Translations under genes and position numbers: made by a program | From: Bosea sp. 29B | GTDB lineage: Bacteria; Pseudomonadota; Alphaproteobacteria; Rhizobiales; Beijerinckiaceae | Assembly: GCF_902506165.1 (NCBI RefSeq) | Contig: NZ_LR733817.1 | Span: 124,001-188,000 of the forward strand | Length of the DNA stretch: 64,000 bases | Direction of reading: 5' to 3' | Part shown: positions 20,264 to 28,744 of the stretch, piece after piece | How the letters are laid out: every line of letters starts with the position of its first letter | Numbering within the stretch: position 1 is the first letter of the stretch | The notes under the pieces: model-generated | Databases searched by the model: none | What the model was told of the DNA's origin: nothing | What the model saw: the letters and a program-made list of their open reading frames with translations, nothing else

Positions 20264-20269
20264 GCCTTT

Positions 20270-20472
20270 CCTTCTCCCCTTGCAGGAGAAGGTGGCCCGA
20301 AGGGCTGGATGAGGGGTCGCTCAGGTCTACCCGTCATGCTCGCCCTTGTGGCGAGCATCCACGTCTTGAACACCGCACTTGGCCAGTGAAGACGTGGATG
20401 GTCGGGACAAGCCCGACCATGACGATAAAGCGTGGCGAGCTCCCCTCACCCTAACCTCTCCCGCAGGGAGAG
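20270..20472. repeat. Mosaic of five hairpin repeats between convergent genes
   Basis: Five perfect inverted repeats follow one another: 20270-20292 (8-base arms), 20336-20358 (9), 20359-20397 (9, wide loop), 20398-20420 (9) and 20456-20472 (7). They fill the 229-base gap between the membrane-protein gene and the GNAT gene. The 20336 and 20398 hairpins have the same layout (ATG-CG-rich arm, five-base loop) as the ones at 35018 and 35984. They look like dispersed palindromic intergenic units of this genome and may serve as a bidirectional transcription end. Confidence 0.75.
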
Positions 20473-20492
20473 AGTGGATAAGGTCGTGCGCT

Positions 20493-20993
20493 TCAGCGCA
20501 GCGCCGCCACGGCCCCGTTGCGCTGCGCCAGCACGCCGTCCTTGAGCTCCAGCGCCAGGAAGCGCCCCGGATCGGCTGGACCCGGCAGGACGAGCTGGCC
20601 CGGTTTCACCGGCTTGAAGCCGAAGCGGGCGTAATAGGGCGCATCGCCGACCAGCAGGATCAGCTCATGGCCGCGTTCGCGCGCCGCCTCGATCGAGGCG
20701 TTCATCAGCGCCGCGCCGATACCGCGGCCCTCGAAGGCCGGATCGACGGTCAGCGGCCCGAGCATCAGCCCCGGCCCGCCACCGGCCAAGACCGGTGTCA
20801 CCCGAACCGCGCCGACCAGGAAGGTGCCGACATGGCTGGCGAAGGAGAGCGCCGGATCGGGTGGCGCGCCCTCGCGCAGACGGAAAGCCGTGCGCGCGAA
20901 GCGTCCCGGCCCGAAGGCGCGCTCGTGCAGGCGCTCGATCGCCGCGGCGTCGCCCGGCAGTTCCTGGCGGATGGTGAGGGGAAGCGAGGTCAT
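20493..20993 (-). CDS. GNAT family N-acetyltransferase (YhbS-like)
   Basis: A 166-residue acetyltransferase. The acetyl-CoA site is LGPLTVDPAFEGRGIGAALM, followed by LILLVGDAPYYARFGFKP, the layout of the YhbS group. It lies 52 bases downstream of the methyltransferase gene on the same strand, so it may be the last gene of the glycosyltransferase/PTPS operon, but the gap leaves this open. Substrate unknown. Confidence 0.87.
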   Translation of the reverse strand: MTSLPLTIRQELPGDAAAIERLHERAFGPGRFARTAFRLREGAPPDPALSFASHVGTFLVGAVRVTPVLAGGGPGLMLGPLTVDPAFEGRGIGAALMNASIEAARERGHELILLVGDAPYYARFGFKPVKPGQLVLPGPADPGRFLALELKDGVLAQRNGAVAALR

Positions 20994-21045
20994 GGTCGGG
21001 TTCGCGGCATGGCCGAATTCGGCTGAAATGGCAATGGCGCCGGCT

Positions 21046-21882
21046 TCAGACCGGCCGGGCCCACAGGTCCTGATGGCCGATGGTCACGGACGCACCGCGC
21101 TTGGCTTCCAGCCAGCCGGCGATCGCCTCCGGCGAGACATGGCCGGTCTCGGTCACGGCGGCGGCGATACCGGCCGCCAGCTCCCGAACGAGATCGGCAT
21201 GATCTGAGCCAAGCTGCCACGGGCTTTCGCCGCCAGTGACGGCGCACCCGGCCTTGCGGAAGGCTTGCGCCAGCGCCTCCGTGGCCTCGGGCCCAGCCGC
21301 CGGGCCAAAGCCCTTGTCCGTGTGCTGGTGATGATTGAAAGCCGCGAGCATGCGCTGATCCTCGGCATGCGCGGGCTCCCAGCTCTCGCGCCCGTCATAG
21401 GTCAGCACGGTGTAGAGCGGTAACTGCATGCTGACGAGCGAAGCGACGAAGCGTTCGAGCCAGCGTGTCGAGGTGAGATCGAACAGCGCTGCAGCCGTGA
21501 CCAGGTCAGGCTGCCAGCCGAGCACCCATTCGAGCTCCTTGGTCAGGTCGGCCTGGCGGAAATCGACCGTCAGCGTCTTGTCGCCCTTGCGCAGGACGAG
21601 CTCCTCGCCCTGCTCCTGTGCCTCGTCGGCCCATTCCGCGAGCTTCCTGCGTGCGACGGACAGAAGGCGCGGATCGGCATCGACCAGCGTCCAGTGCTGG
21701 CGCACCGGCAGCGCGCTGTAGCTGCCACGCAGGTTCGAGCCGGCACCGCAGCCGAGATCGATGATCGACAGCGATTGCCGGCCGGCAAAGCTCGAGCCCA
21801 CGGCCGCCAGCACCTGCGGATTGCGGGCGGCATGATCGGCCGGTTCGCGCAAGGCGAGCCAATCGGGAGAAAATCCGCTCAT
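21046..21882 (-). CDS. Class I SAM-dependent methyltransferase
   Basis: A 278-residue protein with motif I SIIDLGCGAGSNLR (about 38-51), an acidic end of strand 2 (LVDADP) and a later QPDLVTAAALFDL. The N terminus GFSPDWLALREPADHAARN is unusual and well defined, pointing to a specific subfamily. It overlaps the glycosyltransferase stop by four bases and is the fourth gene of the dehydrogenase-PTPS-GT operon. It probably methylates the glycosylated product of its neighbours; the acceptor atom cannot be told. Confidence 0.87.
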   Translation of the reverse strand: MSGFSPDWLALREPADHAARNPQVLAAVGSSFAGRQSLSIIDLGCGAGSNLRGSYSALPVRQHWTLVDADPRLLSVARRKLAEWADEAQEQGEELVLRKGDKTLTVDFRQADLTKELEWVLGWQPDLVTAAALFDLTSTRWLERFVASLVSMQLPLYTVLTYDGRESWEPAHAEDQRMLAAFNHHQHTDKGFGPAAGPEATEALAQAFRKAGCAVTGGESPWQLGSDHADLVRELAAGIAAAVTETGHVSPEAIAGWLEAKRGASVTIGHQDLWARPV

Positions 21883-22928
21883 GGGGATACCTTCGCACAG
21901 ACTTCAGCGACGATCGTCGCAGTCCCGCGCCAGCGCGGCAATGTGCCGGCTGCCTGCCAGGCTGCAGTAGAGCGCTGCAAGCGCTCCCGCTTGTCATCCA
22001 GCAACCGTGCCAGCCCGGCACGCAGCGCCGCGACATCGCCCGGCGGCACCTTCAGCGCAGCCTCGTCCGGCGCCGTCTGCGCCGCTGCGCCGCCGGTCGT
22101 GCACAGGATCGGCAGGCCGCGCGCCAGCGCCTCGGTCAGCACCATGCCGTAGCCCTCGAACAGCGAGGGCATGACGAAGAGGTCGGCCTTGGCATAGGCG
22201 GCATCGAGCTCGGCCTGCCCGAATGCTCCGGCGAGCCTGACACGCTCCGCCAGCCCAGCAGCGGCGATCTGCGCCTTCAAGGAGGCCGTGGTCGTGGGCG
22301 CTCGATCATCGGCCCCGACGATGGTGAGGCGCCATGGCCTGTCGGCCACTCCCTCCAGCGCCGCGATCAGCACGTCATAGCCCTTGCGCGGCACGAGCGA
22401 GCCGACGGCCAGCAGCTCGACGCTCTCGCCAGCGGAGCCAGTCGCCCTCGCCGCCGGATCGACACCCGGTTCCGCCACCGTGATCTTCTCCGCCGGGACG
22501 GCGAAGTCGGCGACGAGCAGCCGCTTGGTCGTCTCGCTGGTGACGATCACCGCCGACGCATAGCGCAAGGCTGCCGTCTCGCGCCTGACGAACTCCGCCG
22601 CCTGCACCGGCGACAGTCCGGTCTCCAGCCCGAGCGGATGGTGCACCAGCGCGACGACGCGCCCTGCGAGCCCGGCCGCGATGCTCTCAGGAAAGCCGCC
22701 ATAGGCGAGCCCATCGATCAGCAGCACGCTGTCATAGGGTTGCGACAGGACCGCCCGCCCGGTCTCTGCCAGATCGGCCTCGCCCGGATTGGGGAAACTC
22801 CCCGGCAGCGGCAGATGCCGCGCCCCGACGCCTATCTCACGCCATTCCGCCAGGAGCCGTCGATCGTAGCCATAGCCGCCGGTCGGCAGCGAGAGATCGC
22901 CGGGAACGGCGAAGACGATCTCGCTCAC
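21879..22928 (-). CDS. Glycosyltransferase family 4
   Basis: A GT-B retaining glycosyltransferase of 349 residues. The N terminus has a glycine-rich GGYGYDRRLLAEW loop; the C-terminal nucleotide-sugar domain has SLFEGYGMVLTEALARGLPI, the EX7E motif. It has no membrane helices. It overlaps both the PTPS-like gene and the methyltransferase gene by four bases. Sugar donor and acceptor are unknown; from context the acceptor could be a small pterin-like molecule. Confidence 0.9.
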   Translation of the reverse strand: MSEIVFAVPGDLSLPTGGYGYDRRLLAEWREIGVGARHLPLPGSFPNPGEADLAETGRAVLSQPYDSVLLIDGLAYGGFPESIAAGLAGRVVALVHHPLGLETGLSPVQAAEFVRRETAALRYASAVIVTSETTKRLLVADFAVPAEKITVAEPGVDPAARATGSAGESVELLAVGSLVPRKGYDVLIAALEGVADRPWRLTIVGADDRAPTTTASLKAQIAAAGLAERVRLAGAFGQAELDAAYAKADLFVMPSLFEGYGMVLTEALARGLPILCTTGGAAAQTAPDEAALKVPPGDVAALRAGLARLLDDKRERLQRSTAAWQAAGTLPRWRGTATIVAEVCAKVSP

Positions 22929-23326
22929 GCGAGCGCGCCCTCATAGCTCGCCCTGGCGAGATCGGTCTCGTGCAGTGTGACGCGGATCTTCGCGAGATCG
23001 GCCGCGTCCGCCCCGAGCTTGCCGGTGCGGGCCGCCAGGGCCATCGCGTCGAAGATGTACTTGCAGAGGAATTCGGTGGTGGTCAGCACGCCCTCGAACT
23101 GCGGCAGCGTGTCGAGATTCTTGTAGTTCAGCGGCTTCAGCGTCTCGTTCAGCACGGTCAGCGCCGCGCCGATGTCGACCACGACATTCTGGCGGGTCAG
23201 GTTCTCGCGGAAGAAGGCGACGTCGACGACGAAGGTCGCGCCGTGCATCGCTTGCGCCGGGCCGAAGAACGGATCGGGCAGCGAATGGCCGATCATGATG
23301 CGGTCACGGACTTCGACGGAAAACAT
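22925..23326 (-). CDS. PTPS/QueD-like T-fold protein with substituted active site
   Basis: A 133-residue protein of the 6-pyruvoyltetrahydropterin synthase family. The fold markers are present: GHSLP (first zinc His), MHGATFVVDV, VVDIGAAL, TTTEFL and the final glutamate in LHETDLARA. But the usual Cys-x3-His-Gly-His becomes a Cys-less stretch ending HGA, losing the catalytic Cys and one zinc His, and the Asp-His pair becomes Asn-Tyr (LNYKNLD). It should therefore not act as a normal QueD or PTPS. It may bind a pterin or do new chemistry. It overlaps the glycosyltransferase by four bases. Confidence 0.82.
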   Translation of the reverse strand: MFSVEVRDRIMIGHSLPDPFFGPAQAMHGATFVVDVAFFRENLTRQNVVVDIGAALTVLNETLKPLNYKNLDTLPQFEGVLTTTEFLCKYIFDAMALAARTGKLGADAADLAKIRVTLHETDLARASYEGALA

Positions 23327-23377
23327 GGGGCAGTCTCCTTCAGCGCGCGCAGTCTTGGCGAAGGCCGGGGCGCGGCG

Positions 23378-24370
23378 TCAATAGCGCAGGACGGCGGTCA
23401 GCCCCGCGCCGGCGAACAGCGCGGGCAGGCGAGCAGGCGCATCCTTGAAGGCGATCTCGTCGGTGATCAGCGCATCGAGCCGTTCATCCGCCAGCAGCGC
23501 CAGGGCGGCCTGCATGCGGCGCGCGTAATCAAACCGCGCCCGCCGTGACGGCGAAACCTGCCCGACCTGCGAGGAGACGAGCTGCAGGCGCCGGGCATGG
23601 AAGGCGCCGCCAAGCGGGGCGGCGACGTTGCCCTCGCCATACCAGCTCAATTCGACGATCCGCGCTTCAAATCCGGCCGCACCGATCGCGGTCGCGAGGC
23701 CGGCGGCGCTCGCACTGGCATGGAAGACGATGTCGGCATCCTGCGGACAATCTGCCGGCAGCGCGAAGCGGCAGCCCAGCGCCTGCGCCAGCGCGGCGCG
23801 GCTCTCGTCGAGATCGACCAGCGTCACTTCCGTCCCCGGCAGCTTGGCCGCGATGAACGCGGTGAGCAGGCCGAGCACGCCACCACCGACCACGACGATG
23901 CGATCGGCCGGGCCGGAGCCGGCATCCCAATGCGCGTTGAGCGCGGTTTCCATATTGGCAGCGAGCACGGCACGCCTTGCCGGAAGCCCGTCCGGCAACG
24001 GGGTCACGCGATCCGTCGCAACAACGAAGCGATCCTGATGCGGATGCAGGCAGAACACCGTCCGGCCGAGCAAGTGAGGCGGCCCCGCATCCACCATGCC
24101 GACGGCGCAGTAGCCGTATTTCACCGGAAATGGAAAAGCGCCCTGCTGGAGAGGGGCCCGCATGCGCTCATATTCGCTCTCGGGCACCCGGCCCTCGAAC
24201 ACCAGCCGCTCGGTGCCACGGCTGATCCCGCTCCAGAGCGTGCGCACCAGGCAATCGCCCGGCCCCGGCGCCGGCAGTTCTTCCGTGTTCAGGACGCATT
24301 CACGCGCGGCGGCATACCAGAGCGCCGTCGCCTGTGCGCTTGCTTCATTTGCAATTGCCGGCTTTACCAC
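23378..24370 (-). CDS. MDR-family dehydrogenase (zinc-type alcohol dehydrogenase-like)
   Basis: A medium-chain dehydrogenase/reductase of 330 residues starting at GTG 24370, with GGAGGG placed seven bases upstream. The N-terminal half has SGISRGTERLVFEG and PFPVKYGYCAVG; the Rossmann half has VVVGGGVLGLLTA. The four structural-zinc cysteines are absent, as in BchC-like members. It is first in the operon and divergent from mdoH with only 42 bases between starts. The substrate is likely an alcohol or keto group on a sugar or pterin side chain; this is inference. Confidence 0.85.
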   Translation of the reverse strand: MVKPAIANEASAQATALWYAAARECVLNTEELPAPGPGDCLVRTLWSGISRGTERLVFEGRVPESEYERMRAPLQQGAFPFPVKYGYCAVGMVDAGPPHLLGRTVFCLHPHQDRFVVATDRVTPLPDGLPARRAVLAANMETALNAHWDAGSGPADRIVVVGGGVLGLLTAFIAAKLPGTEVTLVDLDESRAALAQALGCRFALPADCPQDADIVFHASASAAGLATAIGAAGFEARIVELSWYGEGNVAAPLGGAFHARRLQLVSSQVGQVSPSRRARFDYARRMQAALALLADERLDALITDEIAFKDAPARLPALFAGAGLTAVLRY

Positions 24371-24412
24371 GCATCGCCCTCCGCGCCGTTCCCCGCCAGC
24401 CTTGTCGAGCCC

Positions 24413-26236
24413 ATGACGGAAACCGCCATGAACCAGCGCCCCGCTCCGACCACGTTCCACGCGGTGGCGCAAGAGGACTTGAGGCTGACGCCGGCGGGCT
24501 TGCAGTCGGTATCGACCCTGCGGGCACGGCGCTGGCTCGTCGCCGGCGTGAACCTCGTGACGCTCGCGGCCCTGCTCTGGGGCCTCGCCCATGTGCTCTC
24601 GGCCGGCGGCTGGAGCCTCGCCGATATCGCGATCTTCATCGCCTTCGTCTTCGGTGCGCCCTGGACCGTGCTTGGCTTCTGGAACGCCGTGATCGGGCTC
24701 TGGCTGCTGCACGGCACCAAGGACGGGCTCGATCAGGTCGCGCCCTTCGCTGCCGCCGGGGATACGCCGACGCCACTCGCGGTCCGCACCGCCGTGCTGA
24801 TGACGCTGCGCAACGAGGTCCCGGCCCGCGCCTTCCGCCGGCTCGAGATCGTCAAGCAGAGCCTCGACGCCACCGGCGAGGGCGCCTGGTTCGACTATTT
24901 CGTTCTCTCCGACACCAACGATCCTGATGTCGCCGCGGCTGAAGCAGAACTCGCCGCCGCCTTCGCCGCGCGCATCGGCGAGCAGGGCCGCCTGACCTAT
25001 CGTCGCCGCAGCGACAATGCCGGCTACAAGGCCGGCAATGTCCGCGATTTCTGCGAGCGCTGGGGCGACCGCTACGAGTTGATGTTGCCGCTCGACGCCG
25101 ATTCCGTGATGTCGGGCCAGGCCATCCTCGCCCTCGCCCGGATGATGCAGGCCTATCCGAAGCTCGGCATCCTGCAGAGCCTGGTCGTCGGCATGCCCAG
25201 CAAATCCGCGTTTGCGCGCATCTTCCAGTTCGGCATGCGCCACGGCATGCGGCCCTACACCATGGGCTCGGCCTGGTGGATCGGCGATTGCGGTCCGTTC
25301 TGGGGCCATAACGCCATGGTGCGGATCGCGCCCTTCCGCGATCATTGCCATCTGCCGACCGTGCCCGGTGGGCCGCCGCTCGGTGGTCCCATCATGAGCC
25401 ATGACCAGGTCGAGGCGACCTTGATGCGCCGCGCCGGCTATGAGGTCCGCGTGCTCCCGGTCGAGGCCGGCAGCTGGGAGGAGAACCCGCCGACAATGCT
25501 GGAATTCGCCCGGCGCGACCTGCGCTGGTGCCTCGGCAATCTGCAATACCTCAAGATCATGGGCATCCCCGGCCTGAAGGCGATGAGCCGCTTCCAGCTG
25601 GCCTGGGCGATCCTGATGTTCATCGGCCTCCCGGCCTGGACGCTGATGATCGCGCTCCTGCCGCTGAAGGTGCTGGAGGATCGCGCCGTCGCCGATTACC
25701 CGGCCGGTTTCGCCGCCTTCCTCTATGTGCTGTTCTTCGCGATGTACCTCTCGCCGAAGCTCGCCGGCTTCGCCGACATCCTGCTGACGAAGGATGGCAC
25801 CAAGCGCTATGGCGGAACGCTGCGCTTCATCGTCTCCTCGCTGATCGAGATCGTCTTCGCCTTCCTGCAGGGCGCGGTCTCGACCTTCCGGACCACGCTT
25901 TTCATGATCGGCCTCGCCTTCGGCAAAGCGAGGATCGGCTGGAACGGCCAGGCCCGCGACGCCCACGCCCTCTCCTTCACCACCGCCTTCGCCGGCCTCT
26001 GGCCGCACCTGCTGTTCGGGCTCTACATCTTCGGCACACTCGCCGTGCTCTCGCCGACCGTCCTGATCTGGTCGCTGCCGCTGACCGCCGGCTACCTCCT
26101 CGCCATCCCCTTCGCCATACTGACAGCGGCGCCGGCACTGGGCGCCTTGTTCGTCCGCACCGGCCTCTGCGGCATCCCCGAGGATTTCGACCCGCCGGCC
26201 GAGATCGTCGCAATCCAGGGCGGCGACGCCCGATGA
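24413..26236 (+). CDS. mdoH: Glucans biosynthesis glucosyltransferase
   Basis: Inner-membrane family 2 glucosyltransferase, 607 residues, that builds the beta-linked backbone of osmoregulated periplasmic glucan from UDP-glucose. The cytosolic domain has FVLSDTND, the metal-binding PLDADS, MSHDQ and the RDLRWCLGN acceptor motif. It is flanked by helices near 45-95 and several after 380. The start overlaps no gene; Met6 (24428) is an alternative. No mdoG lies next to it. Its stop overlaps the start of an FkbM methyltransferase. Confidence 0.92.
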   Translation: MTETAMNQRPAPTTFHAVAQEDLRLTPAGLQSVSTLRARRWLVAGVNLVTLAALLWGLAHVLSAGGWSLADIAIFIAFVFGAPWTVLGFWNAVIGLWLLHGTKDGLDQVAPFAAAGDTPTPLAVRTAVLMTLRNEVPARAFRRLEIVKQSLDATGEGAWFDYFVLSDTNDPDVAAAEAELAAAFAARIGEQGRLTYRRRSDNAGYKAGNVRDFCERWGDRYELMLPLDADSVMSGQAILALARMMQAYPKLGILQSLVVGMPSKSAFARIFQFGMRHGMRPYTMGSAWWIGDCGPFWGHNAMVRIAPFRDHCHLPTVPGGPPLGGPIMSHDQVEATLMRRAGYEVRVLPVEAGSWEENPPTMLEFARRDLRWCLGNLQYLKIMGIPGLKAMSRFQLAWAILMFIGLPAWTLMIALLPLKVLEDRAVADYPAGFAAFLYVLFFAMYLSPKLAGFADILLTKDGTKRYGGTLRFIVSSLIEIVFAFLQGAVSTFRTTLFMIGLAFGKARIGWNGQARDAHALSFTTAFAGLWPHLLFGLYIFGTLAVLSPTVLIWSLPLTAGYLLAIPFAILTAAPALGALFVRTGLCGIPEDFDPPAEIVAIQGGDAR

Positions 26237-26991
26237 AGCCGGTCGCCTATCCCAAGGGCACCGCCAGGAGCCTGTCGCGCTCGCTGCGCGTCTACCATGG
26301 CGACCATGTCCGCAAGGTCGCGATGGATTCGCTCTATGCCCGTTTCCTCAGGGCCGGCGACCTCGCCTTCGACATCGGCGCCCATGTCGGCGACCGCATC
26401 TCCTCCTTCCGCCGCCTGGGCGCCCGCGTCGTGGCGCTGGAACCGCAGCCCGGCCCGGCGCGGGCGCTACGGCTGATCCACGGCCGCGATCCCAAGGTGA
26501 CTCTGATCGAGGCCGCCTGCGGCGACAGCGAGGGCAGCGCGACACTCAGGATCAACAGCGCCAACCCGACGGTTTCCACCCTCTCGGGCAAGTTCGTTGA
26601 GGCCGCCCACGGCCAGGACGGCTGGCGCAAGCAGGTCTGGGACCGCGAGCTCACCGTGCCCTGCACCACGCTCGATGCGCTGATCGCCGAGCACGGCCTG
26701 CCCGCCTTCATCAAGATCGATGTCGAGGGTTTCGAGGCGCATGTGCTCGCCGGCCTCTCGCAGACGCCGCCCGCCCTCTCTTTCGAGTTCACCACGATCC
26801 AGCGCGATGTCGCAGAGGCCTGCCTCGCCCGGCTCGCGGCGCTCGGCCCCTATCGCTTCAACGTCGCCCTCGGCGAGAGCCAGCAACTGGTCTTTCCGGA
26901 GGCCGTCGGAGCGGAGGCCATGAGCCACTACCTCCGCGACCTCCCGCATGATGCCAATTCCGGCGACGTCTACGCCCTGCTGTCGCGCTGA
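26233..26991 (+). CDS. FkbM family SAM-dependent methyltransferase
   Basis: A 252-residue methyltransferase. Motif I is LAFDIGAHVGDRISSFRRLG, then VVALEPQPGPARAL, and the FkbM signature FIKIDVEGFEAHVLAGLS. Its ATG overlaps the mdoH stop (ATGA), so the two are translationally coupled. I infer O-methylation of the glucan or of a related sugar, but FkbM enzymes act on many substrates. Confidence 0.88.
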   Translation: MKPVAYPKGTARSLSRSLRVYHGDHVRKVAMDSLYARFLRAGDLAFDIGAHVGDRISSFRRLGARVVALEPQPGPARALRLIHGRDPKVTLIEAACGDSEGSATLRINSANPTVSTLSGKFVEAAHGQDGWRKQVWDRELTVPCTTLDALIAEHGLPAFIKIDVEGFEAHVLAGLSQTPPALSFEFTTIQRDVAEACLARLAALGPYRFNVALGESQQLVFPEAVGAEAMSHYLRDLPHDANSGDVYALLSR

Positions 26992-26996
26992 GAGAC

Positions 26997-27386
26997 CTAC
27001 GCACCGCTCTGTCCGAGCCAGGCGAGCCCCGCTGCCACAAGCAGGCCAAGCCAGCCAGGATGCCGCCCTCTGGTCGCGTAGAGCACAAGGACTGAGCCGG
27101 CGAGCGTTGCGATCGCGATGATCCGTATCTGAAGGGCGTGCGCCGACAGATCGGGCGCCATGGCGAACTGGATCAGCAGCGCCGCCAGCCCCCAGCCCAG
27201 CACCGAACAGAGGTGCCAGTTCGCCCAGAGGATCCTGAGGTGCCGCTCGCGCAGCGGCGCCGGCGCGAGGAGCGGTACGATCGCTCCTGCCCGCAATTGC
27301 CGGAAGATCAGGATCTCGCCGATCACCGAATGGGCGATGCCGATCAGGATCATCAGCACGCCGGCGGCCAGGACATAGCTCTGCAT
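26997..27386 (-). CDS. Small four-helix membrane protein, unknown
   Basis: A 129-residue hydrophobic protein from the chosen start MQSYVLAAGV, with four helices (about 3-24, 50-72, 80-100, 105-125). The motif HSVIGE and WANWHLCSVLGWG are the only distinctive parts. An upstream ATG (27476) would add a polar leader, which is less likely for a membrane protein; AGGGA lies before 27386. It converges on the FkbM gene. No function can be assigned. Confidence 0.68.
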   Translation of the reverse strand: MQSYVLAAGVLMILIGIAHSVIGEILIFRQLRAGAIVPLLAPAPLRERHLRILWANWHLCSVLGWGLAALLIQFAMAPDLSAHALQIRIIAIATLAGSVLVLYATRGRHPGWLGLLVAAGLAWLGQSGA

Positions 27387-27582
27387 CGAAGGCAGTCCCT
27401 GCTCGTGAAGGGTCGCAGGAGGCGCCTCACGCAACGGCAATCTGATCTTGCCCGCGTCGATGGCGGAAGCTGCCACGGTGTCGCGCTTCCGTCCCGGCTG
27501 TATCGGCTCTATGACCCGGCTCAGCCTGCATTCATCTTACGCTGTCCAGGCTGACCACGAACGCAACCGACCAAGGATGACC

Positions 27583-28566
27583 ATGCTCGCTCTCGTTCGC
27601 CCGCTCGCCATCTCCGTGACGCTTCTGCTGACCGCCTTCGCGGCCCATGCCGCCGGCGACGTCGCCGTCGAGGTCAAGAACGAGTCGGAGCAAGTCGCCT
27701 GCGCCGAGAAGGACAACGTCACGATCAAGGCGATCTCGCCCGAGGTCCGTCGCTTCCGCATCGAGGCGGCGCACCCGGCCTATATCGCCGGGCTGCTGCG
27801 CGACAACTGGGACGCCGACTGGACCGATTGCGACATGAGTGGCGATCCCGTCCACAAGGCGCCGGTGCCGCCGCAACGCATCACCTTCTACGAGAGCATC
27901 GAGTACTGGCTGGTCGGCTACACCTTCGAGAGCTTCTGGCGCCCGGCCGAGACGACCTTCAGGGTCGGCGATCGCGTCGAGAAGGGCCTGCATCTCGTCC
28001 AGCTCTGGAAGCTCGGCAAGACCGGCTCCTATGAGGTGCTGGTCGTCTATCCGCAGGACGGCTACTGGCGCGTCCGGCCGCTGCCGCCACAACAGCTCTC
28101 GGCCGCCGCCTATGGCTCCTCCTTCCTGTTCGGCCCGGTCGAGCAGGACGGCGCGCGGCCGGTGGTGAACATCAAGGAGATCGCCTTCGATCCGAAGACG
28201 CTCTCCTTCAACCTCGCCTTCAAGGATGGCAGCTCGGGCACGCTCAAGCTCGACAGCGTCGACGAGAACCGCATGGTGCTCGACGCCGTGCTCGACAAGC
28301 CGGTCACCGGTGGCAAGGCCTTCGCCGCGCTGCGCTCGATGTATGTCACCGAGTTCAACAACGACGTCGCCCGCATCGCCATCCGCGAGCCCGGAGCCAA
28401 GGGCTGGCGCGAGGAGGCTCTGATGCCGTTCGCCGGCGGCAAGGCGACCGATGTCTGGATGGGCCGCACCACCCATTCGCGCCACAACACCTCCTCACCC
28501 GACATGGTCTTCCGCAGCTTCTCGAAGGACCCGAACCCGCCGGCCAAGCCGGAGGCGAAGAAGTAG
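27583..28566 (+). CDS. Exported protein of unknown function
   Basis: A protein of 327 residues with a clear Sec signal (LALVRPLAISVTLLLTAFAAHA, cut before AGDV). The mature part is rich in beta-forming, aromatic segments such as RITFYESIEYWLVGY and SYEVLVVYPQDGYWRVRPLPP. No enzyme motif is visible. ATG 27583 is favoured because AAGGA sits five bases upstream; ATG 27577 overlaps that site. It is single, and a palindromic repeat follows it. I do not recognise the family. Confidence 0.75.
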   Translation: MLALVRPLAISVTLLLTAFAAHAAGDVAVEVKNESEQVACAEKDNVTIKAISPEVRRFRIEAAHPAYIAGLLRDNWDADWTDCDMSGDPVHKAPVPPQRITFYESIEYWLVGYTFESFWRPAETTFRVGDRVEKGLHLVQLWKLGKTGSYEVLVVYPQDGYWRVRPLPPQQLSAAAYGSSFLFGPVEQDGARPVVNIKEIAFDPKTLSFNLAFKDGSSGTLKLDSVDENRMVLDAVLDKPVTGGKAFAALRSMYVTEFNNDVARIAIREPGAKGWREEALMPFAGGKATDVWMGRTTHSRHNTSSPDMVFRSFSKDPNPPAKPEAKK

Positions 28567-28633
28567 CTTCCGGCTCGCAAAAACCCTCCGCAATCATCCC
28601 GAACAAGCGGCGAAGCCGCGCCGATCCGGGATC

Positions 28634-28668
28634 CATTCCTGAGCCCCTATCGGATAGGTTCAGGAATG
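28634..28668. repeat. Palindromic intergenic repeat
   Basis: Perfect nine-base arms (CATTCCTGA at 28634-28642, TCAGGAATG at 28660-28668) with a further partial stem in the loop (CCTATC/GGATAGG). It lies in the gap between the exported protein and the TauE gene, next to GC-rich sequence with more short repeats. It probably belongs to a dispersed repeat family of this order. Confidence 0.65.
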
Positions 28669-28744
28669 GGTCCCGGGTCTCCCTATGGTCGCCCGGGACG
28701 ACCAGCACTTGATTATCGACACGAGTGATCGATCAGCCCGGCCC

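Noticed and set aside
23597..24412. Plus-strand upstream extension of mdoH antisense to the dehydrogenase
   Set aside because: The extension has no resemblance to MdoH, while ATG 24413 gives a normal-length protein.
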